From assembly GCA_018824765.1 (NCBI GenBank), contig JAHJFW010000115.1, positions 1 to 13,133 of the forward strand: a stretch of DNA of 13,133 nt, written 5' to 3'. The notes below the pieces were generated by a model. That model was not told the origin of the DNA and made no database searches. It was given only the letters and a program-made list of their open reading frames with translations. The translations under genes and the position numbers were made by a program. Positions 11,500 to 13,133 of this stretch are shown here, piece by piece (positions within the stretch are counted from its first letter, which is position 1; each line of letters begins with the position of its first letter). Source of the stretch: Patescibacteria group bacterium (GTDB lineage Bacteria > Patescibacteriota > Patescibacteriia > 2-12-FULL-60-25).

Positions 11500-13017
11500 T
11501 TAAATGTCTTTCAAGAATTCCGCCAGCAACCGCACGCCATAGCCTGACGCTCCAAAAGGCAGATCAGGCCGCGTTTCCTTTTCCGTGTATGAAGGCCCTG
11601 CAATATCAAGATGCGCCCACGGCGTATTACCGACGAAGTTCTGTAAAAACAAAGCGGCCGTAATCGCGCCTCCGCCGCTACCGCCGGCGATATTTTTTAT
11701 ATCCGCTATCTTCGACTTTATTTGTTCTCCGTAAACCGAGCGCAACGGCAAGCGCCATAATTCCTCACCGCTCAACTTGGCGGCATTTAATATCTTGTCC
11801 GACAAAGCATCATCATTCGCCAGCAGACCCGCAATATCTTCCCCCAATGCTGTCACACATGCGCCGGTTAATGTCGCCAAATCAATCAAAACATCCGGCT
11901 TTTGTTTTATGGCATATGTAAGCGAGTCTGCCAAAGTCAGCCGCCCCTCGGCATCAGTGTTCAAAACCTCCACGGTTGTGCCGTCCATAGTCTTCACCAC
12001 ATCTCCGGGACGATAAGCAGAGCCGCTCGGCATATTTTCAACCGCTAAAAAAATTCCGTGCACTGCAACCTTTGGCTTTAAGGCGGCTAAAGTTTTAAAC
12101 AGGCCGATGACCGAAGCTGCGCCAGCCATATCAATCTTCATCGTTTCCATGGATTTGGCGGGTTTCAGCGACAAACCACCGCTATCAAAAGTTACGGCTT
12201 TGCCGACAATGGCCACTGATTTTTGGCGCTTTGCGCCGGAGGTCGGGCGATAAACCAAATGAACGCCTACAGGCGGATGCGTTGCGCCGCGCGCAACTGC
12301 CAAGGCCGCATTCATGCCCAAACGATGCATCGCGTTTTGGTCCAGCAATTTGCAGGTGATGCCTGAACCGCGCAATGCCAATTTCTTAGCTTCAGCCGCC
12401 ATCTGATGCGGCGTCATATCAGATGATGGCGCATTTACCAAATCACGCGCCAACAATACGCCTTCAGCCAAAACACCGCCTCTTTCCACTCCATTTTGCG
12501 CGGTTTTCAGAATCCGTCCGTCTTTAAGCAGGATGGTGAATGCTTCCAATTTGTTTATGTCACGGCTGTTGTGTTTCCTACCTTTATACAAATGGAATTT
12601 ATGCGCCGCTAACAAAGCGCCCTCGGTTAAGGCTTGTGCACACAACTGCGGTGAAAAGCCTTCCAAATTAACACCAAGCAAAAAAATTGTGAGATTTTTC
12701 GCTCGTTGCGTTTCAGCTATCTGGACTGCGCGGCCGCCGATTTTCCGTATCAAATCCGTATTGAAATCCTTGACCTTGCCCAAGCCCATAATCGCTACTT
12801 GGCGCGCTTTAATCTTGCCAAAGGTTGGAAAAACCAAAACCTGCCCGGTTTGCCCCTTAAAACCGCTTTGACGCATTAATTTGTTCATTGCGCCTTCTAA
12901 GGCCGCGTCAAGCACCCCTATTTCATTATTCTGCCCGTCAGAATCTTCAAACGAATACACGACCAGCAAGTCGCATCCAAAATCCAATAAACCGGCTTTT
13001 TCAAGTTTGATTTGCAT
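11500..13017 (-). CDS. pepA: Leucyl aminopeptidase (M17 family)
   Basis: 505 aa, normal for PepA. It is a hexameric, two-metal cytosolic enzyme that removes N-terminal residues from peptides in protein turnover. The N-terminal macro-like domain covers about residues 1-170. The catalytic domain has VGKAVTFDSGGLSLKP (271-286; K273, D278), K285, D296 in KIDMAGA, and the M17 signature NTDAEGRL (353-360; D355, E357, R359). The common VGKG is VGKA here, a mild change. C-terminal motifs WAHLDIAGPSY (467-477) and ASGYGVRLL (490-498) are as expected. ATG at 13017 has no SD; AATAAT lies 6 nt upstream. In E. coli PepA also binds DNA in Xer recombination and carAB control; nothing here shows such a role. 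Glutaredoxin lies 85 bp downstream on the same strand. Confidence 0.94.
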   Translation of the reverse strand: MQIKLEKAGLLDFGCDLLVVYSFEDSDGQNNEIGVLDAALEGAMNKLMRQSGFKGQTGQVLVFPTFGKIKARQVAIMGLGKVKDFNTDLIRKIGGRAVQIAETQRAKNLTIFLLGVNLEGFSPQLCAQALTEGALLAAHKFHLYKGRKHNSRDINKLEAFTILLKDGRILKTAQNGVERGGVLAEGVLLARDLVNAPSSDMTPHQMAAEAKKLALRGSGITCKLLDQNAMHRLGMNAALAVARGATHPPVGVHLVYRPTSGAKRQKSVAIVGKAVTFDSGGLSLKPAKSMETMKIDMAGAASVIGLFKTLAALKPKVAVHGIFLAVENMPSGSAYRPGDVVKTMDGTTVEVLNTDAEGRLTLADSLTYAIKQKPDVLIDLATLTGACVTALGEDIAGLLANDDALSDKILNAAKLSGEELWRLPLRSVYGEQIKSKIADIKNIAGGSGGGAITAALFLQNFVGNTPWAHLDIAGPSYTEKETRPDLPFGASGYGVRLLAEFLKDI

Positions 13018-13050
13018 ACACTGATTATTGTTTATTGTTAAATAAAACCC

Positions 13051-13133
13051 GAATGACGAAATCCGAATGACTAATTTAGGAAATATTCCTTAATTCGTCA
13101 TTAGTAATTAGTCATTAGTCATTCATAATTCGA
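13051..13133. repeat. Heptamer repeat array with a central palindrome, to the window end
   Basis: Twelve heptads in one register: GAATGAC, GAAATCC, GAATGAC, TAATTTA, GGAAATA, TTCCTTA, ATTCGTC, ATTAGTA, ATTAGTC, ATTAGTC, ATTCATA, ATTCGA. The unit turns from the reverse-complement form (GAATGAC) to the direct form (ATTCGTC) around a palindrome, AGGAA-ata-TTCCT (13078-13090). Arms of 17 bases (13066-13082 and 13086-13102) match at 15. The array continues past the window. Confidence 0.85.

Overview
The window looks like part of a small, compact genome from the Candidate Phyla Radiation (Patescibacteria, Parcubacteria-like). This is inferred from style, not from a marker gene. Ordinary housekeeping genes stand as singles or short clusters, core genes lack Shine-Dalgarno (SD) sites, there are two hypothetical lipoproteins and small orphan genes, and the intergenic DNA is filled with short repeats of the ATTCGTCATTCGGATTTCGTC type. 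UGA ends several genes (superoxide dismutase, the FecR-domain gene, the 8488 orphan), so the UGA=Gly code of some CPR lineages does not apply. No rRNA, tRNA, CRISPR array or insertion sequence is visible.

Layout. 1-543 (-): the start of a 35-residue tandem-repeat protein, cut by the window edge, behind a 42-codon in-frame leader ORF. 544-1098: its promoter, then dense 7-nt-periodic repeat arrays. 1099-5227 (-): a FecR-domain lipoprotein, the lipid II flippase MurJ, a family 2 glycosyltransferase and a SpoU-type RNA methyltransferase. 5273-7557 (+): an RlmD/RumA-type Fe-S rRNA methyltransferase and the GTPase Era. 7558-7910: a gene-free, strongly folded element. 7911-8820: two small orphan genes, one on each strand, each with its own promoter and terminator. 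8859-9821 (-): a second lipoprotein. 9991-11414: a redox group of peroxiredoxin (BCP/PrxQ), Fe/Mn superoxide dismutase and a convergent glutaredoxin. 11500-13017 (-): leucyl aminopeptidase PepA, followed by another repeat array to the window end.

How the genes fit together. MurJ and the glycosyltransferase act at the envelope, and the two lipoproteins are probably surface proteins. SpoU, RlmD and Era act on tRNA/rRNA and ribosome assembly. The redox trio removes superoxide and peroxides, which suggests exposure to oxygen.

The main observations are: (1) many extragenic repeats of different sequence share a strict 7-nt period and are joined in register, with one array inside the rlmD reading frame; (2) core genes look leaderless (a -10 hexamer 5-9 nt before ATG), while the small GC-richer accessory genes have strong SD sites and consensus-like promoters; (3) a multi-hairpin element of unknown nature lies between era and the orphan genes.
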